A stretch of 64,000 bases of DNA from Furcasterigmium furcatum (GCA_001599815.1 BCIA01000002.1:6545626-6609625); one strand, 5' to 3'. Shown: positions 43,874 through 55,021, counted from the first letter of the stretch. Notes: generated by a model not told the origin, from the letters alone. Made by a program: numbers and translations.

Positions 43874-44855
43874 TGTATGCCGAGCTCGGACAACAACACC
43901 TTGATGATAGACTCCCTACTCTATGGGGGCGCCGAGATAACGCGAGACATATGAGATACCGAAGGAGTACCTCAAAGGGAGGCGTCGGAGCGAGCAACTT
44001 AGTGCTGTGGGGGACGGGAGTTCTTCGGGAGTTAGGGAGGGTAATGGAAGGGGGCTTGTATCTGGTGCTTCTGGATGATGACGCTGAGGGGTAGGCGCCC
44101 TGGCTGCCCCCGAAAGCAATGAGCTGACAACTGTTGACCATGTGACGATTCCAAGATTCAAAGTCCGATAACACTAACCTCAGTGTCGAGATATTGAGGT
44201 GCGGCCAAAGCTGGGGAAGACCGTGTTTACCATTAACTTGCGCAACTCCTGGATGAATGCCATCTTAGGTCTTGGCGCTCGCTCAGATCAGAGCACCTTC
44301 GCTCTGTTTTGGGCCGGACTACACCGGATAGCCGCCCTCTACAATGACTCCCCGAAGACATTTTGTGATCCGCGAATCATAACCCAGCCCCAAGTTCCCC
44401 TGAAGCTTCTCTGGGGCTTGCCCGGGGTTCTGGAGATACGTGCGGGGGCTTCCAGAGTCATCTGGGGGGTTGTCATCGGACGGGCCGGACTTCATACAAC
44501 CCATTCGGAGACCGGATCGTACCCGAGGCGACTACGAAGTATATACGAATCGGAGCGGAGTCGCACGACGACTACCAGCCAGCGGCTTTGGCGGCTCGGC
44601 TTGTGGCGCTTTTGGCGTATCGGGCCAACATAGCCCGTTAACACTTCGGTGTAAGTCGAGCCCGAGCCCGCAGTCCGATATTGCAACATGCCACGCGTCG
44701 GACGGAGATGATGGTTCACGAGCCAAAATGGAATCAGACCAGAGGCCTTTATCCCATGGTGTGAGCTCCGACAATCTTGCTGGCGACAAGCTAATACGGA
44801 CAGCACATGCACCCTCGACCGGGAGTCGCAAACCACCCACGACACCTCCGCAACC
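43874..44855. other. Intergenic region upstream of the rhamnosidase gene
   Basis: No gene seen. A CATAACCC half-element at 44379-44386 matches one arm of the dyad found between the regulator and the permease; this could be chance. Confidence 0.35.
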
Positions 44856-47366
44856 ATGGCTGCAGGGCATCAAATTGACAAGAGCTGGATGTGGCACCCC
44901 GGCTTCTCGGAAGAGAGGACGGACACGGCCGGCCTGTTTGTTCACTTTCGTCGATCCATCGAGATCCCTTCACCGGCTGACGTGCCTCAGTCTCTGAAGA
45001 TTCACGTTACAGCGGATACCCGGTACAAGCTATTTGTGAACGGTCGTCTGGTCACCTTCGGGCCTGTCAAGGGCGATCCGGCACTGTGGTTCTATGACGA
45101 GGTTGACCTCAGTCCATTCCTGAAAGTTGGCCTGAACAGGATCCTCGTTGTTGTCTTGCGCTTCTTCCACGGGACACAGTACGCCACATCATTCCCTCGT
45201 CTGCCTGTTGGAGGCTTGAGGATCACCGTTCCCCAAAAATCAGATCATTTGGCCGGCGCCTTGAGCAGCAGCACTTGTTGGGAAACTGCCATTGACCCCT
45301 TCACCATCCTTCAAGCTGATGAGCCCGAGGACGACTTCCTCCACATCTATGAGAAGTCTACCAGGGAGCCCGAAGAGAAGTGGCTGTGGGTGGCAGCCAG
45401 GCTGCATGAGTTCCAAACATCAACTGGGAATTCACCGCCTTGGAACTTGTCACCTCGGCTTATACCCTTGTCAGAACGGAAAACAGCCAGCTTCAGCCAA
45501 CTGCACAACTTAGAAAGCAGTCTGGATGAATCATCTTGGAAGGCTCAGCTTCTGCGGAATGACAGTGGCAGCGGTGGCTTGAAGCTCCCGTCTGGCACCA
45601 CCCACCAGTTTGACCTGGAGATGGCACATCACACCACAGGTCTCATCCGTTTCTGCTTCGAAAGAGTCGGCGCCCAGGGAAGCGCCTTGAAGGTCACCTA
45701 CTCAGAGAGCTACGAGGACCACCCGAAACTTGTGCCGTACTTGCGGCTCAAGGGAGATCGACGAGATACCAGAAAGGGGCTTTACGGTCCGTCTGACATC
45801 TACCAGTTCGAAGGTCGGAACGTCACGGTATCATCATGTCATCAAGAAGACCCCGAGGAGGAGGTGTATTCTCCCTTTCACTTCAGGACGTTCCGGTTCC
45901 TCCGCGTCAATATCACTGTCGGTGCTACAGATCTTGTCCTCAGGCGCTTCGAGGTCGAGAAGGTCAACTACCCGCTCGACGTCAAAGCTGTGCTCGGCTC
46001 AACCAACTCGGACAACATTCTCTGGGACACCAGCATCAGGACGCTCAAGAACTGCATGCACGACTGCTACGAGGACTGCCCCTTCTACGAGCAGCTCCAG
46101 TACGCCATGGATACGAGGAGTTCCATCCTGTTCACGTACCGCGTGTCGGGAGACGACCGACTGGCACGACAGGCGATCATCCAGCTGCACAACTCGTTCC
46201 AGCCTCACATCGGCCTAACATGTAGCCGGGCACCGTCGCACACGCGCCAGATCATACCGCACTTCTCTCTGTTCTGGATCTGCATGCTCAACGACCACCT
46301 TGAGCACTTTTGCGACGCGGCGTTCCTCTCCCACTTTGCGCCGGCCGTGGACGCCGTGCTCGGATACTTCCACGCGCGGATCGGGCGGCTCGGTCTGGTG
46401 GTAAGCGAGAACAAGCCCGGAATCTGGAACTTCACGGACTGGGCAGACGAGTGGCGGCCGTACGGCATCCCTCCCGCTGCCGAGCGGACAGGAATCTCGA
46501 CCTACACGAACCATCTGTACGCATACACACTGAGGCTCGCATCCGCAGTCCTCGTCGCCGTTGGCCGGAGAGAGACCGCTGAGGAATACCTCCGGAGGGC
46601 TGACGCGATCGTCCGAGCTGTGAGGGAGCACTGCTTTGACGGCGAGTTCTTCGCGGACAGCCTGGCCGCGGACGCCGACAAGGCCGCGGACTACAGCCAG
46701 CAGAACCAGGCGTGGGCTGTTCTGAGCGGCGCCGTCTGCGGCGCGGAAGCGCAGGACCTCATGCGCAAGGCCCTGGATCCGACGTCCCTGCAGCGCCTGG
46801 TGCCAGCCTCCATCTCCGTGTCGTTCTACGTGCTCCGAGCGCTCAGTCTCGCCGGCGGCTCGGCGTACGACGACCACTTCCACCGCTTCTGGGCACCGTG
46901 GCATGCGCAGCTGGCTCTTAATGTGACGACGTGGGAGGAGGACGCCGTGTCGCAGCGCTCTGACTGTCATGCCTGGGGCTGTGCGCCGCTCTACGAGTTC
47001 ACGGCCGAGGTGGCGGGAGTCCGCCCGGCCGGGCCGGGCTGGTCTGCCATACGCTTCCAGCCGAGGATTGGGCTGCGTCGAGACTTTGAAGCGAGCTGCC
47101 CTCTCCAAATGTCCGAGGGGGAGGTTATCGGGGTTGCGCACGTCTCCTGGAAGACTCTCGCGGCTGGTGATGTGCAGGTCTCGCTTAGCTTCGAGATGAA
47201 GGCGCCCAGGATTATTCCCGTGCTGGTCCATATCCCAGGGGATGAGAGCCGCTTGATGGACACTATGAGCGACATTGTGTTCATTGTTAGGCAGGATGAC
47301 AGCGGTGCGGGAAGCAAGAGCCCCTGGGAGGTCGTACGATCGGTAGATATGGAAGAGACCTCCTAG
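44856..47366 (+). CDS. Alpha-L-rhamnosidase-like glycoside hydrolase (GH78 type), intracellular
   Basis: Single exon of 836 residues. An N-terminal beta-sandwich begins LFVHFRRSIEIPSP and includes the carbohydrate-binding-like strand YKLFVNGRLVTFGPVKGD (about 65-85). The (alpha/alpha)6 catalytic barrel contains the family text DCPFYEQLQYAMDTR (near residue 408) and NFTDWADEW (near 526). A C-terminal beta domain follows the stretch SDCHAWGCAPLYE (near 703). There is no signal peptide, so the enzyme would act on rhamnosides taken up into the cell. A Zn2Cys6 regulator and an MFS sugar transporter follow within 6 kb, which supports a rhamnoside-utilisation role. Exact specificity is inferred from family resemblance. 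Confidence 0.87.
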   Translation: MAAGHQIDKSWMWHPGFSEERTDTAGLFVHFRRSIEIPSPADVPQSLKIHVTADTRYKLFVNGRLVTFGPVKGDPALWFYDEVDLSPFLKVGLNRILVVVLRFFHGTQYATSFPRLPVGGLRITVPQKSDHLAGALSSSTCWETAIDPFTILQADEPEDDFLHIYEKSTREPEEKWLWVAARLHEFQTSTGNSPPWNLSPRLIPLSERKTASFSQLHNLESSLDESSWKAQLLRNDSGSGGLKLPSGTTHQFDLEMAHHTTGLIRFCFERVGAQGSALKVTYSESYEDHPKLVPYLRLKGDRRDTRKGLYGPSDIYQFEGRNVTVSSCHQEDPEEEVYSPFHFRTFRFLRVNITVGATDLVLRRFEVEKVNYPLDVKAVLGSTNSDNILWDTSIRTLKNCMHDCYEDCPFYEQLQYAMDTRSSILFTYRVSGDDRLARQAIIQLHNSFQPHIGLTCSRAPSHTRQIIPHFSLFWICMLNDHLEHFCDAAFLSHFAPAVDAVLGYFHARIGRLGLVVSENKPGIWNFTDWADEWRPYGIPPAAERTGISTYTNHLYAYTLRLASAVLVAVGRRETAEEYLRRADAIVRAVREHCFDGEFFADSLAADADKAADYSQQNQAWAVLSGAVCGAEAQDLMRKALDPTSLQRLVPASISVSFYVLRALSLAGGSAYDDHFHRFWAPWHAQLALNVTTWEEDAVSQRSDCHAWGCAPLYEFTAEVAGVRPAGPGWSAIRFQPRIGLRRDFEASCPLQMSEGEVIGVAHVSWKTLAAGDVQVSLSFEMKAPRIIPVLVHIPGDESRLMDTMSDIVFIVRQDDSGAGSKSPWEVVRSVDMEETS

Positions 47367-47597
47367 GATTGCCTGGTCCTGCTGGTGCTTTGCAGTTTTG
47401 TCAAATAAGTGTCATATGCAAAATCTATCTCATTTGTCTTTATAAGAATGTCTACGGCCAACCTCTACTGTAAAATGCACCGTCGAGGTGCAGACTAAGT
47501 AGTGAGTAGTGCGGCATAACTTGCACATGTTCCCTCTATGTTAATCTTCTCGGGGAGCAACGACAGCATATAGCACCGTAGTCTAAGCTCAAACAGA

Positions 47598-49686
47598 CTA
47601 GTATCCGTGCATCCCCTCGTCAGGTGCCAGGTACTGTCCAGAAGCCTCATGGTACGTCGGCGGCGCAAACCACCCTCCAGGAGTCTGCGCAGCGAGCATC
47701 TCTTGACTCCCTCCCCCTTGCAGGTTCTCTCCCAGCTCGGAGTCCTGCATCAACATGTCTAGATCATACAAGCCCGCTCTATCGACGACGGGAGGCAGGA
47801 AACTACCCGGCAACAGAGGATCTACCCGCGCCTGATCCTCCAAGTCGCAGGCCGCAACACGCCAGTCGACCATGGCATGGAGGAGCTGGTGGTTCTCTGT
47901 CTCGAGCCCCGTGGTATGAGCAGCCATCGCGTGCAGCTCATCGCGAGCGCCGAGGATGAGGCGGAGGTAGTGCCCGCTGATCTGCCAGTACTCGCCCAGC
48001 CTCCCGAGATCGCGGGTCAGTTGCGCGAACCTCTCCTGGGGCAGCGGGCGGCCGTAGTACTCTGACACGAGACAGTACCGAGCCGCCACCCAGGACGCCC
48101 ATGCGAAGGGCCAGCCCATCTTGTCGCCGAGGGGCCCGAGGTATGAGCTGCCGAGCTTGCTCAGGGCTTCAACGCTGTTGATGCAGCTCGCCCTGCTGTC
48201 CTGTCGATAGTTGGAAAGCTGGGCTTCGAGGCCTTGCTGGTGCGAGAAGTCCAGCAGGCCGTGCAGGTAAATGGTAAGGCCGTGGTAGTAGGCATTGAGC
48301 ATTACGACCATGGGAGATGCACGGGCGCCGTCTTGTTCGCTGCCGGCTGAGTCGATCCGCAAGCCCGCTGGCAGGTCGGTGTACCATGCATTCAGGCCGC
48401 TCGAGCATCCCATGACAGATTGAAGCCAGCGGCTTGTCAGGGTCGCCCCCTCGTTGCTGCTGCACGAGCAGTATTCGAGGTATAGCCCGTGAAGCCTTCT
48501 GGATATGTCAAGAAGTTCCAATTGATAGCTGAAAACCACATGTGGTGTTAGAGCGGGCGACACGGAGCCCTGTGAGGACGGACTGTGGCCTGAGAACCTC
48601 GAGCCAGTGAAGGAGTCACTAGGCTTCCAGATGGAGTCTCGAATGGACAACAAATATTGGGTGTGCTGGTCGGTGAGCTCTGAAGCATGTCGTGTGGTGA
48701 TGGATACGTAGCAGTCGAGGGCGTAGACGGCCCAGAATAATCTCCGGACCGCCGTCTGCTCGGGCCTGATGCCCTGCTCTGGTGCCGAAGTGGATGTTCT
48801 CAGCGTGCGGCCCGTAATGTTCTCAAGTTGCAAGGCGAGCTTGATGGCCACCGCCAGCACTCCCCAGACCTGAGGTCCGTTGGTCATGCCGGAAAGGTCA
48901 AGGACGAGAACGGCCAGGGCCTCGAGGGATACATAGGATGGTTCTTCCAGCGCCTCGACAAGAATATGCCGCTTTGAGTACTTCCAAAATGAGTCCTTAC
49001 TCTCTTGGGTGAGACGCGAATCTTTGGAGAACGGCAGCGCGGCACCGAACAGAGCATAGGCGGCAAGAGAGGGCTCATCCGAGGTTGCAAAGTCGGCAAA
49101 GACGTGACGTGCGTCCAAGAAGGGAAGCCAGTGATGGACATGTCGGAAGTAGAGGGAGGATAACGAGTAGACAAGGTCTGCTGGAGGCTTCCTCTCCTTG
49201 ATTCTTCTCGTCCTGACTGATGTAGCGGCTAACTCGGTCCTGCTGATGGGAGGTCTGGCGAGCTGTTGACTGGCGGGAGGCTCCTCCGACTCGTTGGTCT
49301 GTGTCACGAACCCTGGCCTGGACGCTTCTGGAGGTTCGAGTGGGCTGGTTTGCGATGTATTTCCCTCAGCGCCGGAGGCTGCGCTCTTCAGTCTCACAAG
49401 GTCCGCTTCCAACTTGCCTACGACAGGCACAATGGTCAGCTAAACTGCAGCACAAAGTCCATGGATTACCCACTGATCTTGGATTCAAGCACATGCCGAT
49501 GACCGCTGGGGAAGCCCGGTGGCCGGCGACGGTTGGCGTACTCGCATTGCACTCCAGCCTCCTCGCACCGATGGCACTGCGGGAGGTGGCGATCGCACTT
49601 TGCTTTGCGCCGCTTGCAGCGCTCGCACGCGATTTGCTTCGGAGGAGGAGGCCGCACACTTTTCGGAGATGGCGGCGCTGGCTCAC
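47598..49686 (-). CDS. Zn2Cys6 transcription factor with fungal middle homology domain
   Basis: Recognised exons are 49474-49686 (5' limit uncertain) and 47598-49417, joined over a 56-base intron (donor GTGGGT, branch GCTGACC, acceptor GTAG, phase 1). The binuclear cluster reads CERCKRRKAKC...CHRCEEAGVQC with the spacing C-x2-C-x6-C-x6-C-x2-C-x6-C. A short coiled linker (KLEADLVRLK) suits dimerisation. The middle homology domain starts near LYFRHVHHWLPFLDARHVF. No ATG opens the zinc-cluster exon: its frame starts after a TAA at 49706-49708, and an acceptor-like CTAAC...CCACCAG ends at 49687, so a first exon is missing from this model. Placed between a rhamnosidase and a sugar permease, it is probably their regulator. 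Confidence 0.85.
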
Positions 49687-49708
49687 CTGGTGGACACGGC
49701 GTCAGTTA

Positions 49709-50456
49709 GATCTAAACGCTCGATATGAGGCCTCGTCGGGGTGACCACGGCCATCTGGCGACTGCCATCTCGCTACCGGGCCAAGTCAAGGCCCGTGCCA
49801 GCTGATGGCGTTGCCACACGGCCGGGTCGGGCGTTCGCGACTTGCCGAGCTCGAGGACCGTGGCATCGGGCCCTTCGGGGGTGTCGGGGGACAGAGGCAC
49901 AGGGGTCATCGTGCAACAGACAGTCTGCGAGCCTCAATTGCGTGCATTCGGGTCTCGACGGGGACAGATGATGAATGACGGGAGGCGGGTTCACGGGCTT
50001 CGGGTTAAGTTATACCTGTGGTGGATGGAGAGGACCCGTCGGGGTAACATAACCCGAAGCCCCTTTTTGGGCCATCTCAGCCAACCACCACCGCGCCCAC
50101 AAACTGACTCGAGGCTGGCCAGGCCTAGCCTCGGGCCCGACATGATGCACACAGCTAAACCTGGGGCCCCATGGCCCCGGCAAACAATTCAGATTTCTCA
50201 TGTCACCCGATCGGCAAGTGAGCCTCAGCTATCGGACGTTCATGAGAAGCCCCGGCGGGGATGTAGACAGACTCCGGGGTTCATTTGGCGCGAGCACCGA
50301 GACTCGGGGACATTATATCAAGACCTCGAGCTGCCGATCCCTTCCTAGGCATTGATTCCTAAAGACTCATCAGCCTTTCGGTGTTGATTCATCGCCCTTA
50401 GGATTCCCTCTCGAAATCGTTCCCACGCCACCCGAATACCCTTCAACCATCCCACA
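49709..50456. other. Divergent promoter region between the Zn2Cys6 regulator and the sugar permease
   Basis: About 750 bases. It should contain the first exon and promoter of the regulator on the minus strand and the permease promoter on the plus strand. Two related CGG/CCG dyads lie at 50001-50056. No other gene is seen. Confidence 0.5.
50001..50056. promoter_or_regulatory. Pair of CGG-type dyads, candidate binding sites for the neighbouring Zn2Cys6 factor
   Basis: At 50040-50056 the sequence CGGGGTAACATAACCCG is a near-perfect palindrome and fits CGG-N11-CCG, the Gal4-type arrangement for Zn2Cys6 dimers. A related, degraded copy CGGGTTAAGTTATACCTG lies at 50001-50018; it matches the complement of the first site at most positions. 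The palindrome is 401 bases before the permease ATG. Confidence 0.5.
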
Positions 50457-52154
50457 ATGGGCGTCCGAGAACAAGTCGCCCAGGCGGGCGCTACGCCCGT
50501 GACCGCTGTCGAAGCCCTCCCCGACGCGCCTCAGTCACTTATCGACACGAAGCGCTGGTGGAAGCACAGGAACCTCCGCGCGCTCAACCTGTGGCTCCTC
50601 ATCCCGCTTCTCTCCATCTTCTCCCAGGGCGTGAGTACACATGCGGCCAAGCCTAACCGCCTATTATCTCTCTGCTGACATGGGAGATGCTCTCTTAGTT
50701 CGACGGGAGCATGATGAACGGTCTCCAGGCCGTCGAGAACTGGCGCACGTATTTCGGCACGCCAACGGGCGCGACGCTGGGATTCTTCAACGCGGCGTAT
50801 CCCCTTGGCGGAGTCGTCGGCGTCTTCTTCATCTCTCCTGTTGCAGACGGTTGGGGCCGCCGCGCCGGTCTCGGCCTCGGCGCCGCCGTCTCTATCGTCG
50901 GGGCCATCCTGCAAGGCGCCGCCCAGAACATGGCCATGTTCGTCATCTCCCGCCTCGTCATCGGTGCCGGGAGCGTGATCGTCGCGGGCGTCGGCGCCCC
51001 CTGGATCACTGAGATTGCTCACCCTTCTCACCGTGCCACTGCGACGGCCTTGTTCCTGACTTTCTACTCGCTCGGGGCTATCACGGCGGGTTGGACGGTA
51101 AGCCAGACTCAGAAACTATGGTGTTGAGGGAGGCTTATAGCTGACGGAATGACCCCAGACCTTTGGTACCTTCCGCATCGATGGCGAAGCCTCCTGGAGA
51201 ATCCCGTCGTCTCTACAGGCTCTGCCCAATATCATCCAGCTGATATTCCTCATGTGGGTGCCCGAGTCTCCCCGGTGGCTCGTCAGCAAGGACCGCAAGG
51301 ACGAGGCCCTGGCCATGCTCGTCAAGTACCACGGCGAAGGAAACCCCGAGGACCCTGTGGTGAAGTTTGAGTACCACGAGATCACTTCCACCCTGGAGGC
51401 CGAGCTCGAGACCGCCGGCACTAACATCTTGAGCTCGGCACGCGAGTTCCTCGGCACCCCGGGCAACAGGAAGCGCGTCGCCATCCTCATCTGGGCCGCC
51501 ATCTGCTCCCAAATGTCCGGCAACGCGTTCGTGTCGTACTACCTCTCCCCGATCCTCAACTCCGTCGGCCTCAAGACCCAGATGCAGCAGACCCTGATCA
51601 ACGCCACGAACCAGATGCTCTCCTGGTTCTCCGCCATCTACTTCGCCACCCTCCCCGAGAAGCTCGGCCGGCGCACTATGTTCCTGTGCTCGCTCGTCGC
51701 CATGTGGCTCGTCGTCATCAGCATCACCGCCGGCAGCGCCATGTTCGACAAGGACAGCTCCAACAAGGCCGCGGCTTACTCCGTCGTCGTCTTCCTCTAC
51801 CTCTTCTCCCCCGCGTACAACTTCGGCTTCAACGGGAACCTCGGCCTGTACATCCCCGAGATCCTCCCGTTCCACCTGCGCACGCGCGGCCTGGCCTTCT
51901 TCTACTTCGTGCAGTACTGCTTCATGATCCTCTCGACTTTCGCAGTCCCCATAGGCCTCAAGGACATCCAGTGGCGCCTGTACATCATCTTTGTCGCCTG
52001 GGTCGTGGTGGAGTTTGTCGTCGTGTACCTGCTGTTCCCTGAGACCAAGGGTCCTTCGCTGGAGGATATTGCGTACATCTTCGATGGTCCCCGGGCGCGT
52101 GACGAGGAGAAGATCGCTCAGATTGAGGGCGATGAGGTTGAACACAAGCAGTGA
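50457..52154 (+). CDS. MFS sugar transporter (hexose/lactose-permease-like)
   Basis: Three exons, 50457-50630, 50699-51097 and 51159-52154, give 522 residues with twelve predicted spans. Family signatures are present: FDGSMMNGLQ at the first span, DGWGRRAG in the loop after span 2, WVPESPRWL after span 6, PEKLGRRT in the second half and LFPETKGPSLEDIAYIFDG at the end. All introns are GT-AG. It should be a proton-coupled sugar importer of the plasma membrane. The divergent Zn2Cys6 factor and the GH78-type enzyme suggest rhamnose, a rhamnoside or a similar glycoside as cargo; the sequence does not prove it. Confidence 0.9.
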
Positions 52155-52411
52155 GGAGGGTTCTCGCCTAGGCCTGTCGACGACCCGTATTGGACCGGCC
52201 CGACTCTGAGCAAATCCAGGCATGGGGGTAAAGCTCGTTACAGAAATTTCAATAGGTTTCAAGAATACAGTTGTCATCGTCCTTTTCATCGCCGATGCAT
52301 ACAGTTCCGATGCGAGCGGTGACCACCGGACCGAATCGTATACACTATGCCAGTTTGCACCCAGGATGTAGGCAGAACTTTCCAATGAAGACTCCCTCCG
52401 GAAACGTGCAT

Positions 52412-53514
52412 TTAGAGTGTGTAAAGGTTGGGAACAACACCAGTGCCCTCATGCTGTGCCAGGATCTTCTTGTTCTCCCTGCGCAAGAAGAACTTGGCCA
52501 AGAAGCACAGACCCGCGTTGATAGCACGGAACACCATGAGAAGCACCATGGCTCGGGTGTAACGGGGCTCGTCGTTGGGGTCGAAAAAGTATGGGCTCCA
52601 AATGTTACCGAATTGACCGGTAATGTTGATGATGGCCGTCGCACAGGCTCTCTTCTCGGGAGTCTGGCTAACGGATGTCGCTGACCAGCTGTACACGGCC
52701 GCGTTGGCGCCAAAACAGCCCGAGATATAGAGGAATGACGCGAAGTAGCGAGCGCCCACGTTGAGGACAGATAGGTTGATGATGTAACCAACCAGCGCAA
52801 TGATCATAGGCAGAGCGATATGGAGGCCTCTCTCTGCTCTGCGATCACTGGACCAGACGATGATGTAGGAAACGATCGCACCGATCAGATACGGCGGAGC
52901 TGTGCAGACGAGGGTGATAGTCCGAGTACCAAAGCCAAACCCGCGAACAATGGCAGGGAAGAAGTTGTTGAAGCCATATGCCGTGTGGTTCGCGCAGAGC
53001 ATGAAAGCCTAAGGGGTAGGATATACTGGTTAGCTGAGCCTTGACTTTCAAAGTGCCGGACGAGATTACTCACAAACATCCAGAATTTGTAGTCGGTTAC
53101 AGCCAGCTTGAGTCCATATGTGATCGAGTTGTTGCTCTTCTGGTCTGAAACGGCATCCTGAGTCATCCGGGAGATCGAGAGCTGGCGCTCTTCTTCGGTA
53201 AATAGCCACTTCGTGGCACCAGTCTTGGAGGCCGGGAAATCTGGCAGCACGGAGAATGCTAGGACACTAAAAAGGAAGCTCGCTGCTCCCTCGATGATGA
53301 AGAGCCAGCGCCGCCCAGCCAGGCCGTGCAGGCCAGACATCCCAGCAAAGATACCTGCCGCTAACAGACCAGACGTGGCGGTCGCCAGGACCAGGCCCGA
53401 ATAGATAACCGCATATCGAGATTGGTGGTTTACTGTTTGATTGGTGTTCTGGTTCGGCGGCGTCTTGGATGTCATGTTTGGTCTGAATTGGTCTTGGATA
53501 TGGAGTTGAGGCAT
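52412..53514 (-). pseudogene. 5'-truncated MFS anion:cation symporter (Dal5/allantoate permease-like)
   Basis: Exons 53074-53514 and 52412-53008 (65-base intron, GTGAGT, GCTAAC, TTAG) encode the family from span 4-5 onward: YSGLVLATATSGLLAAGIF, then GRRWLFIIEGA and the normal second half ending VVPNLYTL. The first ~170 residues with spans 1-4 are missing. In their place the frame runs about 30 codons into a dispersed repeat (53429-53580), which even supplies an ATG at 53514. A transporter lacking its first four spans cannot work in the usual way, so I call it a pseudogene, although the remaining frame and splice sites are intact. The family normally imports nicotinate, pantothenate, allantoate or similar anions. 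Confidence 0.8.
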
Positions 53515-53580
53515 TGAGACTCTTGTGGTTGACGCTTTGATGTCTCGTAGACAGGTATCTCTATTTGCACGATATTGAAT
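53429..53580 (+). repeat. Dispersed repeat, copy 2, at the breakpoint of the truncated transporter
   Basis: Same-orientation match to 32143-32293. Many differences between copies are transitions. Read on the minus strand it forms the first codons of the truncated MFS frame. Its inner edge (about 53429) coincides with the start of recognisable transporter sequence. Confidence 0.75.
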
Positions 53581-53672
53581 ATCTCATGAACTGCGTCTTC
53601 TCGCAAGCTGGAAATCTGTCTAAGCCATCCGAACCTGGGGAGCCCGGCCAGCGAAAGCGTCGGACGCCCTCC

Positions 53673-55021
53673 TCAAATGACCACCGCCCCATGCGGAGGC
53701 GGCGACGACGAGGCGTTGGCGAGCTTGAAGCCCGGCCCATGCCGGGCAAAGGGTGAATCGGAGTCAACTGGAACGGCATCATCGCGTGGTGTCGACTCCT
53801 GAGGCCTGGCGCCGTGCTCCCTGGAATTGGATTGGTGCAGGGCGATGCTTTTGAAGTCTTCGGACAGCTGCTGAAGGGAGGGTTCGCCCAAGTGACCACC
53901 AGCCTGCTTAAGCCTGTGTCCAGTTCCGCGATTTTTTCCATTGATTGGATGGCCATTGGTCGAAACCATGAACTGGATCGTGTCATCGCCTTCCGCGTGG
54001 TTTTCGATGTTGCTGATTTGCGTGTCCAAGTACGCATCAACATCTGAGCAAAAGTCCAGGCCACGACGCAAGGTCTTGGCTTCACGTTGAAGCTGATCGA
54101 GTGACGCCTGGGCTTCTGCGGACACTGCCGTCGGATCGCTGCCAAGACGCTCTCTGAGCCTCTGCTGACGCTTTTCGAGGTTGGCCAGAGTGAAGCGCAT
54201 ATGGTGCATACAACCCTCTAGTCCTTCGCCCAAAATCATCCCAGAGGTTGAGTCAAGGTCTTGTTCGGTTTGGGGGGCGTGGCCGCCGTTGAAGAAGTCG
54301 ACCTGGACCTTTTCGATTTGCTGGGAGAGAAGTGTGCAGAATTGAATCGCCTTCTCCGTGCGCAGTCGTTCTTCTTCCATTTGTTGACGAACGGCAGCAT
54401 CTGGATTCGCACGAGCACCGGCGAGTAGAGTCAGAACCTCGAGCTTCTGCTGAATGTCTTCCAGATGAGCCTCTAAATCAAGAGTCGTGGTCGCGATCGA
54501 GTCTCTACAAGCATTTATGGCCTCAACACCGGCAGTAGATGCGCGACTAGATATACGCCACTGGTCAGCAAGGCCGGTCGAACGCTGAAGCGGCATACTC
54601 ACAGGTTTGCGAAGCTGAGTGCGACGGTTATGATGGACCTGTATCCGATCAACTGCTGTCGAAAGCCTTCGATGCCGTCACCACCGCCGCATTTAAGCTT
54701 GAGCCAGTCGCGGAAGCTCGCACGGTCAGGGCCAGACCGAGCACAGCATGTCAGAAGCTCCGCCTGGACAGCGTCGCAGGCCTTTCTGCACTGCTCTAGC
54801 GTGAGTCTGAGGGCGGTTAGGTCTACGTCAAGGCCAAGATCGCCCGTCTCGGAGAGTTTCTGCAGAACTAAGACCAGGCCTGAAAGCTCGGTCAGTAGCT
54901 CACGGACTTGGCGCGGGAGGGAGTGGAAGGTCTGAATCTCATTGCGGAGTTTGCTGCTGGACTTGAAGGCGAAGACTGCCAGGGCTAAAATGCCCGAGGC
55001 CATCCCAACCGGCTCGGCCAT
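53673..55021 (-). CDS. Helo-like domain protein (fungal STAND N-terminal domain type)
   Basis: Two exons, 54603-55021 and 53673-54546 (56-base intron, GTGAGT, GCTGACC, CTAG; phase 2), give 430 residues. The N-terminus MAEPVGMASGILALAVFAFKSS and the following helices (to about residue 140) match the Helo-like domain (PF17111 type) found at the front of fungal NOD-like receptors and related cell-death executors. The rest is helical with a coiled coil (about 185-260) and a disordered, Pro/Ser-rich tail. There is no NTPase or repeat domain, so it is a stand-alone form. HeLo/Helo-like relatives can act as membrane-active death effectors when triggered. Any link to the NACHT-WD40 gene 16 kb away is speculation. 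Confidence 0.75.

Noticed and set aside
51213..52385. Minus-strand open frame of 390 codons
   Set aside because: Shadow of the sugar transporter's third exon, with Glu/Val/His-rich composition typical of a reversed hydrophobic gene.
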